In this document: one piece after another, positions 9,122 through 16,098 of the stretch
Layout of the letters: each line of letters starts with the position of its first letter
Position numbering within the stretch: position 1 is the first letter of the stretch
NCBI RefSeq assembly: GCF_000763385.1
Contig: NZ_JQFA01000002.1
Coordinates: 186,001 to 250,000 of the forward strand
Length of the DNA: 64,000 nt
Direction: 5' to 3'
DNA from: Leptolyngbya sp. KIOST-1
GTDB taxonomy: Bacteria > Cyanobacteriota > Cyanobacteriia > Phormidesmidales > Phormidesmidaceae
The notes under the pieces: generated by a model
Databases searched by the model: none
What the model saw: the letters and a program-made list of their open reading frames with translations, nothing else
What the model was told of the DNA's origin: nothing
Position numbers and translations under genes: made by a program

Positions 9122-10489
9122 ATGAAATCTGGGGAACAGACGGGCTGGCCTGCCCCACCCGCCTCTGACAACCCATACCCTGTGCCCTCCACCGCTGCTA
9201 TGAAACTTTCCGCTGCTCTGCAATGGTCCAACCGCCAGGTCACAATTCAGGCGATCGGGCGGCTGCTGATTCAGGTGAGCTACGGGCTGCTCAACTTCTA
9301 TATCCCTATTTTGTTCGTCAACCAGATGGGGTTTTCGGCCACCGCCGTAGGGTTTGCCCTCAGCCTGTGCGCGGTGCCAGAGGTGGGCGGGCACTTCCTC
9401 GGCGGCACCCTGGCCGACTCGCCCCGGTTTGGCCGCAGGTTGGTGCTCAGTTTAGCGGCGATCGCAGGGATTCTAGTATCGGCGGTGCTGCTGGTGGCCC
9501 ACAGCCTGGGGCTGCTGGTGGTGGCCAGCCTGATGTTAGGCATAAGCCTGGGCTTTTACTGGACGGCCTCGGGGGCAGCGGTAATGGATGTAACCGAGCC
9601 GGAGGACCGCAGCAGCGCCTTTGCGGTCATGGGGGTGGCCGAGTATGTGGGTATTGGACTGGGGGTGCTGGGCGGCAGCGCGCTGCTGACGGTGGTAAAT
9701 GCCGACCCAGAACTCATTTTTGTCGGTTGCGGCCTGATGTTTCTGGCCTTTTTGGCCCTGGTGCAGGGAGCGATGGCGGACAAATACCAGCCCCAGTCCA
9801 AATCTGAGGGGGCAGGCGGCGGTATTCTTAGCGCCCTGGGGGACAAGGCTCTGCTGGTGTTTATGGCCGCCAACACCTTTTTCACCACCTACGTGGCCCT
9901 GGTCACCAGCACCATTCCGCTCTACTTCACCAACTTTCTGGCGGGCAGCGACCCGGTGCCGGGGGTGTCGGTGGGCAGCACCGCCAGCCTGTTTACCTGG
10001 TGCTATATCGGCGTGGGGGCGGTGCTGCAAATTCCGACGACGAGTTTGCTGACCCCCCTGCGGCGGATCTGGGTACTCAGCGGCGCGATCGCCCTGTGGG
10101 GTATCGGCTTTGCCCTACTGTGGGCGGCGGGCACCTTTGCGGCGGCGCAGTTTGTCTGGGCGATCGTGGCCCTGTGTCTGCTGTCGCTGGCGTCGGTGGC
10201 CTACAAGCCATTTTTTGTGGCCACGGTGTCCGACTTGGCCCCGCCCTCCCTGCGGGGTACCTACGTCGCGGTCAGCTCCCAGTGCTGGACGGTGGGCTAT
10301 TTCATCGGCCCGCTGCTGGGGGGGTGGGCGATGGACCAGTCGGCGGTGGTGGCCCAGCGCTTTTGGCTGGGGGTAGGCCTCAGCGCCACGGTATGCATCG
10401 CCCTGCTGTGGGCGTTTGAGAGCATGCGGCTCAAGCTGCCCCCGGTGGCCGACCCCAGTCCGGAGCTATCGGCAGACCCGTCGTCATAG
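9122..10489 (+). CDS. MFS transporter
   Basis: A 455-residue integral membrane protein with about twelve hydrophobic segments and the MFS layout. The loop 2-3 motif is GTLADSPRFGRR, a variant of GxxxDrxGRR, and VVASLMLGISLGFYWTASGA follows. The central cytoplasmic loop (DKYQPQSKSEGAGGG) separates two six-helix halves. The first 26 residues are Pro/Ser-rich and unlike a helix start, so the ATG at 9200 is an alternative beginning. The substrate cannot be assigned. It lies near, but not obviously in an operon with, the small membrane gene downstream. Confidence 0.85.
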   Translation: MKSGEQTGWPAPPASDNPYPVPSTAAMKLSAALQWSNRQVTIQAIGRLLIQVSYGLLNFYIPILFVNQMGFSATAVGFALSLCAVPEVGGHFLGGTLADSPRFGRRLVLSLAAIAGILVSAVLLVAHSLGLLVVASLMLGISLGFYWTASGAAVMDVTEPEDRSSAFAVMGVAEYVGIGLGVLGGSALLTVVNADPELIFVGCGLMFLAFLALVQGAMADKYQPQSKSEGAGGGILSALGDKALLVFMAANTFFTTYVALVTSTIPLYFTNFLAGSDPVPGVSVGSTASLFTWCYIGVGAVLQIPTTSLLTPLRRIWVLSGAIALWGIGFALLWAAGTFAAAQFVWAIVALCLLSLASVAYKPFFVATVSDLAPPSLRGTYVAVSSQCWTVGYFIGPLLGGWAMDQSAVVAQRFWLGVGLSATVCIALLWAFESMRLKLPPVADPSPELSADPSS

Positions 10490-10591
10490 CAGCCCATCGT
10501 GATGGCGGTAACAACTTTCGTGCGGCCCTCTGGGTTACGATAGCCTGGATTTGCTCAATTTCGCCGTTAGCCCAAAAGGGGTTCAAAGTCT

Positions 10592-10834
10592 ATGGATGCT
10601 CTGTTTAATTCTGTCGATTCCCAACTGGTGCTGCTGGTGGCGGCGATCGCCGTCGTTGTTTTAGTCTCCCAGTTGGTCTTCAGAATTTTGAGCGTCGGGC
10701 TGGTGCCCATTCTGGGTCTGGTAGGCATTGTGGCCGCTCTGCAATACCTGTTTGGCATTTCCCCCGGGCAGCTCTGGTTTGAGGTCAGCCACCTGCCCCA
10801 GATAGCCATGAAATTCTTTAACAGTCTGGCCTGA
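10592..10834 (+). CDS. Small membrane protein of unknown function
   Basis: This 80-residue protein has two hydrophobic helices (residues 12-35 and about 37-55), followed by an amphipathic tail with SPGQLWFEVSHLPQIAMKFF. I do not recognise a family. The well-placed ATG, the preceding AAAAGGGG purine tract and the close spacing to the antiporter gene downstream (32 bases) support a real gene, possibly co-transcribed with it. Confidence 0.6.
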   Translation: MDALFNSVDSQLVLLVAAIAVVVLVSQLVFRILSVGLVPILGLVGIVAALQYLFGISPGQLWFEVSHLPQIAMKFFNSLA

Positions 10835-10866
10835 GGCCGGTATTTGCAGTTGAGCCCGCTAATGTT

Positions 10867-12507
10867 GTGGTAGAAACGGCCTTTGCCCAGGGGGTTGCCG
10901 CCCTCAGCCCAGTCCTGAGCAGTCTGCTGACCGATGCAGCGGACCTGGCCATTGAGCGCAACCTGAAAGAGTTTTTGCCGGTGCTGTTGGTCGCCCTCAG
11001 TGCCGCCAGCCTGCCCCGCATTTTTGCGCCCCTGCGCCAGGTACCCTACACCCTGCTGTTGCTGGTGGTGGGTTTGGGGCTAGCCCTGGTGGACCTGCGG
11101 CTGTTCGACCTGTCACCGGGAATGATTTTGCTGATTTTTCTGCCGCCGATCCTGTTCGAGGCGGCGTGGAAAATGCGGTGGCCTGACCTTAAGCGCGACA
11201 TTGTGCCCAGCAGCCTGTTCGCAATCGGCAGCGTGCCGGTGTCGATTTTTGGCATTGGCTGGGCGCTGCACCACTGGATGAATGTGTCCTGGACCACGGC
11301 CCTACTGACCGGAGCCTGCCTGGCCGCCACCGATTCGGCCTCGGTGCTGGGGGTGTTTCGCGAGGTGGGGGCGGGCCAGCGCCTCACCACCCTGCTGGAG
11401 GGCGAAAGCCTGTTTAACGACGGCGCGGCGGTGGTGGCCTTTAGCGTGCTGTTGGAGCAGGCCATCGACCCCCAGCCCATCGATGTCTCTACAACCCTGC
11501 TGCAATTTTTGCTGGTTAGCGCCATTGGCCTGGGGGTGGGCGCGGCCATTGGCACCGCTGTGGCCCTGCTCACCCAGCGCTACGACCTGGGCTGGGTGGA
11601 GCAGTCCCTCAGTCTGGTCACCGCCTACGGAGCCTACCTGCTGTCGGAGGATTTGGGCGGCTCTGGGGTAATTGCGGTGGTGGCGGCGGGGCTGGTGATC
11701 GGCAACCTCGGCCTGGTGCCGGGGGAGCGGCCCCAAAAGCGGCCCACCATGATCGAGTTCTGGGAGTTTGTGATCTTTCTGGTCAACTCGATTGTGTTTT
11801 TGCTGCTGGGGGATCAGGTGCTGTTTCCCTACTTTGTCGAGCACATTGACACTAGCCTGGTGGCGATCGCCGCCGTGCTCATCTCCCGTGCCGTGGCTAT
11901 CTTTGGCTTTAGCGCCCTCAGCGGTCTGCTCACGCGCAACCTGATTCCCTGGGCGACCCAGACGGTGCTGTGGTGGGTGGGGCTGCGGGGCTCGGTGGCG
12001 ATCGCCCTGGCCCTCAGCCTGCCGGATGCGATCGGCGATCGCCAGCAAATTATCTCAAACTCCTTTGGCGTGGTTCTGTTTACCCTGCTGGTGCAGGGGC
12101 TGACCACCAAACCCCTGCTCGACGCCCTCAAGCTGCGCGAAACCGACCCCGCCGAAACTCAGTACCTAGAGCGGCTGGCCCAGCGATCGGCCCTGCGCCA
12201 GGTGCTGAGCCACCTGACTGGAAATGACCCAGGCGCTGCCCCCAGCCCCAGCCAGCCAGAACTGGAGGCAATCAAAGCCCAGCTTGAGGTTGTGGAGGAC
12301 GACATCCTAGCCCTTCAGCAGAGCCATCCCCAAATCGCCGACCGAATTCGCCAGCGGCATCAAGAGACGCTGGTGGCGATCGAAGCCACGGCCTACAATG
12401 CGTTTTTGCAAGAGGGCTGGCTCAAAACGCTCCCGGATTCCGTGGTCGAACCAGCACTGCGATCGCTCCACCCGCCACCACCCACCTCCCCCAACCAGTC
12501 GCCCTGA
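10867..12507 (+). CDS. CPA1-family Na+/H+ antiporter
   Basis: The protein is 546 residues. Residues 35-430 form the monovalent cation:proton antiporter membrane domain, with FLPPILFEAAWKM, ACLAATDSASVLGVF (the conserved Asp region), EGESLFNDGAAVVAF and, late in the domain, GLRGSVAIALALSLP. A soluble C-terminal tail of about 110 residues is charged and helical (ELEAIKAQLEVVEDDILALQQ). Members exchange Na+ for H+ across the plasma or thylakoid membrane. The start is a GTG; the nearest ATG upstream runs into a stop within four codons. Confidence 0.9.
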   Translation: MVETAFAQGVAALSPVLSSLLTDAADLAIERNLKEFLPVLLVALSAASLPRIFAPLRQVPYTLLLLVVGLGLALVDLRLFDLSPGMILLIFLPPILFEAAWKMRWPDLKRDIVPSSLFAIGSVPVSIFGIGWALHHWMNVSWTTALLTGACLAATDSASVLGVFREVGAGQRLTTLLEGESLFNDGAAVVAFSVLLEQAIDPQPIDVSTTLLQFLLVSAIGLGVGAAIGTAVALLTQRYDLGWVEQSLSLVTAYGAYLLSEDLGGSGVIAVVAAGLVIGNLGLVPGERPQKRPTMIEFWEFVIFLVNSIVFLLLGDQVLFPYFVEHIDTSLVAIAAVLISRAVAIFGFSALSGLLTRNLIPWATQTVLWWVGLRGSVAIALALSLPDAIGDRQQIISNSFGVVLFTLLVQGLTTKPLLDALKLRETDPAETQYLERLAQRSALRQVLSHLTGNDPGAAPSPSQPELEAIKAQLEVVEDDILALQQSHPQIADRIRQRHQETLVAIEATAYNAFLQEGWLKTLPDSVVEPALRSLHPPPPTSPNQSP

Positions 12508-12552
12508 TCTGCTCCCTGGTTGGGAGGGCGATACCCATCCCAGGGCGAGGCT

Positions 12553-12768
12553 TACAATATCTTTAGCGTCCAGAATGCGATACCGACGTTTGCGCTGCCG
12601 CTGCGATCGGGCGACCCAGAGCCCATAGTTGACCTACAGAGTTTGCTGAATGAGATCTATAACAAATCAAGCTACGACCTGAAGCTAGACTACAGCGCAG
12701 AACCTGTGCCACCGTTATCTGAAGCTGATGCCGATTGGTTCCACAAAACACTTTCTATAGAACTCTAG
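12553..12768 (+). pseudogene. Remnant of a DUF4058 family gene (C-terminal part)
   Basis: From about 12553 the frame reads NIFSVQNAIPTFALPLRSGD, then PEPIVDLQSLLNEIYNK and PVPPLSEADADW. This is the C-terminal end of DUF4058 proteins, which are common in cyanobacteria and usually over 200 residues. Nothing upstream continues the domain: the preceding sequence is the tail of the antiporter gene. I therefore read it as a truncated relic. A short ATG-initiated peptide from 12520 is possible but would keep only the last third of the domain. Confidence 0.6.
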
Positions 12769-12778
12769 CTGAATCCCT

Positions 12779-12985
12779 ATGACTGAACTCATTTTTTTGG
12801 TTGAAGAAGATCCCGAGGGGGGCTTTGTAGCTCAGGCACTAGGCGAACCTATTTTTACGCAGGCAGAAAACTTGGTAGAGCTGCGGGTTATGGTACGTGA
12901 TGCTGTGCAGTGCCATTTTGAAGAAAATCAACGCCCCAAGCTGATTCGGTTACATATTGTTAAAGAAGAGGTGATTGCCTCATGA
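12779..12985 (+). CDS. hicB: HicB-like antitoxin
   Basis: A 68-residue protein of the HicB-like fold: an N-terminal strand pair (LIFLVEEDPEGGFVAQALG) and a helix (NLVELRVMVRDAVQCHF). HicB proteins bind and neutralise HicA RNA-binding toxins and usually repress their own operon. The gene overlaps the following hicA-like gene by four bases (ATGA at 12982), the classic coupling of a toxin-antitoxin pair with the antitoxin first. No separate DNA-binding domain is visible, so autoregulation is uncertain. Confidence 0.75.
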   Translation: MTELIFLVEEDPEGGFVAQALGEPIFTQAENLVELRVMVRDAVQCHFEENQRPKLIRLHIVKEEVIAS

Positions 12986-13227
12986 GGTTGCCGAGAGATC
13001 TAACAGGCCAGCAACTGGCTAAAGCGTTAGAGAAACTTGGCTATGCAATAGACCGGCAGACTGGTAGTCACCTGCGCTTAACAACGCATGAGAATGGAGA
13101 GCATCATGTTACTGTTCCAAATCACAGCCCTATCAAGATAGGAACTCTCAACGCCATCTTGCGGGCGGTTACAGAACATTTTGAACTAGAGCGGGATGAA
13201 GTAATTAATCAAATTTTCTCGAAGTAG
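12982..13227 (+). CDS. hicA: HicA-like mRNA interferase toxin
   Basis: An 81-residue HicA-type protein with a double-stranded-RNA-binding-like fold. It starts MRLPRDLTGQQLAKALEKLG and carries the conserved catalytic His in RQTGSHLRL, followed by HHVTVPNHSPIKIGTLNAIL. HicA toxins cleave mRNA independently of ribosomes. Translation is coupled to the upstream antitoxin by the ATGA overlap. All expected motifs are present, so the toxin looks intact. Confidence 0.82.
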   Translation: MRLPRDLTGQQLAKALEKLGYAIDRQTGSHLRLTTHENGEHHVTVPNHSPIKIGTLNAILRAVTEHFELERDEVINQIFSK

Positions 13228-13262
13228 GCGGCAGAATGTGTGATCACGCAGCGTGAGGCACT

Positions 13263-13361
13263 GCTCTCGGTCGGATGAACCTCGTATCATAAGACGGTTC
13301 GTTGAGGCTGTGGGGGGAGCTGTTGACTGTGAATATTTTGCAAGCCGACAACGCACCCTAC
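13263..13361. repeat. Diverged 99-bp repeat, copy 1
   Basis: This segment aligns along its length with 14064-14161. Shared blocks include GCTCTCGGT, TCGTATC, AAGAC and ATTTTGCAAGCC, ending in CACCCTA. The copies flank the second HicAB-like pair. The shared TTGCAAGCC...GCACCCTA end resembles relics common between cyanobacterial genes. No coding capacity is seen. Confidence 0.5.
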
Positions 13362-13430
13362 CAACTGTTAAACATTTCCTCATCACACCTTCATAAAGAG
13401 CCAATAATAATTTACGTCATAGCTAAACGG

Positions 13431-13643
13431 TTATAGATCTTTGGGGGTCAGTCCTGTTTTTTTGGCGATACGAGACAGCATTTTTGAGCCAATTTCATCG
13501 CTATCTCGAAAGGCAAAAACGTAATCGTTCCAACCTTCCCGCTCAAGAATTTTGTGCGATCCAGTTTGGCGCTTTAACCGCCAGCCAATTTTCTCTAGCG
13601 CCACCAGCACTTTCTTTGCCTTTGTCGATGACCACTGGCTCAT
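13431..13643 (-). CDS. HicA-like toxin, second pair
   Basis: The protein is 70 residues with the HicA signature: KVLVALEKIGWRLKRQTGSHKIL contains the catalytic His, and RDSDEIGSKMLSRIAKKTG forms the C-terminal helix. It lies 12 bases downstream of a HicB-like gene on the same strand. This toxin is only distantly similar to the one at 12982-13227, so the two pairs are not a recent duplication. An mRNA interferase role is inferred from the family. Confidence 0.72.
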   Translation of the reverse strand: MSQWSSTKAKKVLVALEKIGWRLKRQTGSHKILEREGWNDYVFAFRDSDEIGSKMLSRIAKKTGLTPKDL

Positions 13644-13655
13644 GGCAAGGATGCT

Positions 13656-13880
13656 CTACGCAGCTACAAAGATGAGACTGGCTAGGCCCAGGTCAATTTC
13701 ACCATGCTCTAGCTTATCGGCAATCACGCGCAGGGCTAGAGCTTTGACTTGGGCAACGGCCTGTTGCTGACTGACACCATAGACCAGGGCACCCGGAATC
13801 TCTAGGATTTCGGCAATCCAGCGACCGTCTTCTTCTTGCTCGGTTTCAATGGTGAAGCTGGTAGAAGTCGGGTTACTCAT
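13656..13880 (-). CDS. HicB-like antitoxin, second pair
   Basis: A 74-residue protein with the HicB partial RNase-H-like fold: FTIETEQEEDGRWIAEILEIPG followed by the helix QQQAVAQVKALALRVIADKL. It precedes the HicA-like gene in the same direction, antitoxin first. No C-terminal helix-turn-helix or ribbon-helix-helix is seen. The start ATG at 13880 fits the family beginning. Confidence 0.75.
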   Translation of the reverse strand: MSNPTSTSFTIETEQEEDGRWIAEILEIPGALVYGVSQQQAVAQVKALALRVIADKLEHGEIDLGLASLIFVAA

Positions 13881-14063
13881 GGCGAAGAAATCACCCTAGG
13901 GGTTGATAGAACCATTATAGGTGGAGTTCAGCAGCGGGTCTTGTGAAGAAGGCATATTGGCTCTGCTGCTAAAGCATTGATTGCTAATGCTAGCAACCAA
14001 TCCAGACATCTGCTGGCGCTCTGTGGGATGTGTAAGGTATGTCATACTGCGCTATGACACATC

Positions 14064-14161
14064 GCTCTCGGTTGTAGGAATATCGTATCGCAAGACAGTG
14101 CGTTGTGGTTATGGACAGGGTCGATAAACGCCAGAATTTTGCAAGCCAAAATGCACCCTAT
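14064..14161. repeat. Diverged 99-bp repeat, copy 2
   Basis: This is the second copy of the repeat described at 13263-13361, in the same orientation, with roughly two bases in three identical by eye. It ends about 40 bases before the 3' end of the AT-rich gene at 14204. Together the two copies bracket the second HicAB-like pair. Confidence 0.5.
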
Positions 14162-14203
14162 AAGACTGAACACAGCCAATCAAAATTTTCTTGACTCAGA
14201 TAT

Positions 14204-15412
14204 TCAAAGCAAGCTTTTTCTTTGCAAATAATCCATTGTCGCTTTCTTTAAATTTTCTCCCCATTCAACAATATCACGCAGATCCACAGTGCCTTCAGCA
14301 CCATTTACTGATACCACAGGAATCTTTTTTAGAGATAGTGGAAGACTTTTTTGAAGAGCCAACGGTGAAGCACTATCTCTGATTTCTTGAAAATCTCGCA
14401 ATTGGTTGACCACTGCTCCATTTTTTAAAATAAAAATAACATCACTCATCCGAACAATACTTTCCTCGCTTAATATCAGACAGCAATTAGTTGACATTGA
14501 AATGGCTGCGCCTTCTGCATTCAATGCACCACCTTTTGCAATCCTTAGCCTGCTTGATGGCATTAGCAATTCTCTGTAACCGTAAGGAATAGGCTCGCAA
14601 CCGAAATGAAGCCAACTACTGATGGCAATACCATGCTTCTTCAAAAGATTACTTGCTGCATTCGTATCCTCAACAGAGTCAAGAAAAATCACAGATTTAT
14701 TCAAATTCACTCTTGATCCTGGCAATGCTTCAATAAGGTTGCTTGAATTGCCTGAATCTCCAACCTGAATATATTTTTCTTCCGATATCTCAAATTCAAC
14801 TGGCCTGTCATGCTGCTCTTCGTTTCGAAGAAGAAAAATAGCTGAAAGGACATTCCGAACTGAAGACCCCTGGTTATCTAGGTAGCATTTGAGAGACTCA
14901 ACCTCCTCTTTGGTTAAGCCGCATTTTCTTATGCTGTGGCTTGCAAATGGCGAAATTTTGATGCTATAGCGGTCATTCTTATGTGACTTCAGATTTAACG
15001 ATCTCGTCGCTTTCAATGAGCCAATGACTTGCTTTGACCTCTCTTTATTAGTGCTGGCAAAATCGGCAGCTTCATCTCGTTGAAAGCTTGCTTCAATAAG
15101 GCAGGCTTGGCATATTGACTCGATAATATTTATTTGATGGGGATTGTACTTATCGGTGCTTAGAACAGTGGAACGGAGATCATAGAAATTAAATGAAGTG
15201 CGTCTACTCTTTTCATGATTACCATGATTCCTATCCACCTTATCTAGATAGGACATAACCGAGTTCATATATTTTGATATTTGTAGAATTACGGACGAAG
15301 CGACGTACTCGATCCTAGCTCTAGGAAGATTTTGGTGGAAGCAGTCAGCCAAATCACCAATTGCCTCGGAAACTCTTTGCCAAGAGACTTCAATATCACT
15401 TGAATTTTGCAT
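14204..15412 (-). CDS. Unrecognised AT-rich gene, 402 residues
   Basis: I do not recognise this protein. It is soluble with no signal peptide or membrane segment. The N-terminal half is helical and charged; the C-terminal half is strand-rich (RVNLNKSVIFLDSVED, NCCLILSEESIVRMSDVIFILKNG). A Cys pair at ESICQACL is the only metal-like motif. Base composition is clearly AT-richer than the neighbours, with many AAA/AAT/TTT codons and almost no GCGATCGC, which points to recent transfer. It sits next to two toxin-antitoxin pairs, so a defence or stabilisation role is possible, but that is only inference from context. Confidence 0.65.
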   Translation of the reverse strand: MQNSSDIEVSWQRVSEAIGDLADCFHQNLPRARIEYVASSVILQISKYMNSVMSYLDKVDRNHGNHEKSRRTSFNFYDLRSTVLSTDKYNPHQINIIESICQACLIEASFQRDEAADFASTNKERSKQVIGSLKATRSLNLKSHKNDRYSIKISPFASHSIRKCGLTKEEVESLKCYLDNQGSSVRNVLSAIFLLRNEEQHDRPVEFEISEEKYIQVGDSGNSSNLIEALPGSRVNLNKSVIFLDSVEDTNAASNLLKKHGIAISSWLHFGCEPIPYGYRELLMPSSRLRIAKGGALNAEGAAISMSTNCCLILSEESIVRMSDVIFILKNGAVVNQLRDFQEIRDSASPLALQKSLPLSLKKIPVVSVNGAEGTVDLRDIVEWGENLKKATMDYLQRKSLL

Positions 15413-15599
15413 AAATCTTTTAGGATGTCTGGATACAGATTTTCTTGATCTTAAAATGCACTACATCTTAGGAACTCATAGAATTCTGCTTATGCCAATC
15501 GTGTGAGTCTTCAAAATTTTCTTTAAATTACGATAATCTAACACTAACCATTTCTCCATAACGCTAGATACAAAGTCTAAGCGTACTTCTTGTAAATCA

Positions 15600-15792
15600 A
15601 GAGTACGGGGAATGTATCTGGGACGGGAGTAAGGGAAGTTGGCGCTTCCCCTATCCCCTGAGACATCCCAACTTAGTCGTGGTAAGCGAGATGCCCTAGA
15701 TGCATTCTAGGAGCTAGCGTCTTTTTTTACCCTCCAACTGGGACACCGCTAGACCATTCCCCGTTTTCCTACCCGAAAACGGAGATACCCGT
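15600..15792 (+). ncRNA. Possible structured leader or attenuator upstream of the 79-residue gene
   Basis: The 190 bases before the ATG at 15793 are rich in inverted repeats. GGGAAG/CTTCCC closes a 6-base loop (about 15637-15654) inside an outer GGGA/TCCC pairing. CCTAGATGCATTCTAGG follows (about 15694-15710), and a run of seven T at about 15722-15728 comes shortly after. This is the layout of a leader ending in a terminator or attenuator. No known riboswitch class is recognised. Confidence 0.35.
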
Positions 15793-16032
15793 ATGTTTGA
15801 CCAATCCCTTGGGGAACCCAACCTCCCCACCAGCTTCGCACTGCCCACCTACCGCCCAGATCGCCTCACCCACATTCTGCTGAGTGACTATGCCGCCGTC
15901 ATGGGGGCCATTAACCAGATGGACGTACTGCGCTACTGCGCCAGAGTCGCCTGGATCGACCCCGTACCCACCGGGCGCAACGGCGAATACATCAGCGTCA
16001 TGACCCGCCGCATCGCGCCAGCCGAGGGCTAA
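15793..16032 (+). CDS. Small conserved-looking protein of unknown function
   Basis: A 79-residue soluble protein with no recognised domain. It contains RPDRLTHILLSDYAAVMGAI and a neutral C-terminal strand region (NGEYISVMTRRIAP). It has good codon use for this genome, unlike the AT-rich gene before it. It follows a strongly structured untranslated stretch, so its expression may be controlled at the RNA level. There is no operon partner. Confidence 0.6.
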   Translation: MFDQSLGEPNLPTSFALPTYRPDRLTHILLSDYAAVMGAINQMDVLRYCARVAWIDPVPTGRNGEYISVMTRRIAPAEG

Positions 16033-16098
16033 ACCAAACCCAGGGGGGTGTAGCCGTCTGCACCCCCACCCATAGCCAACAATCGCAGCAATCCTTCG

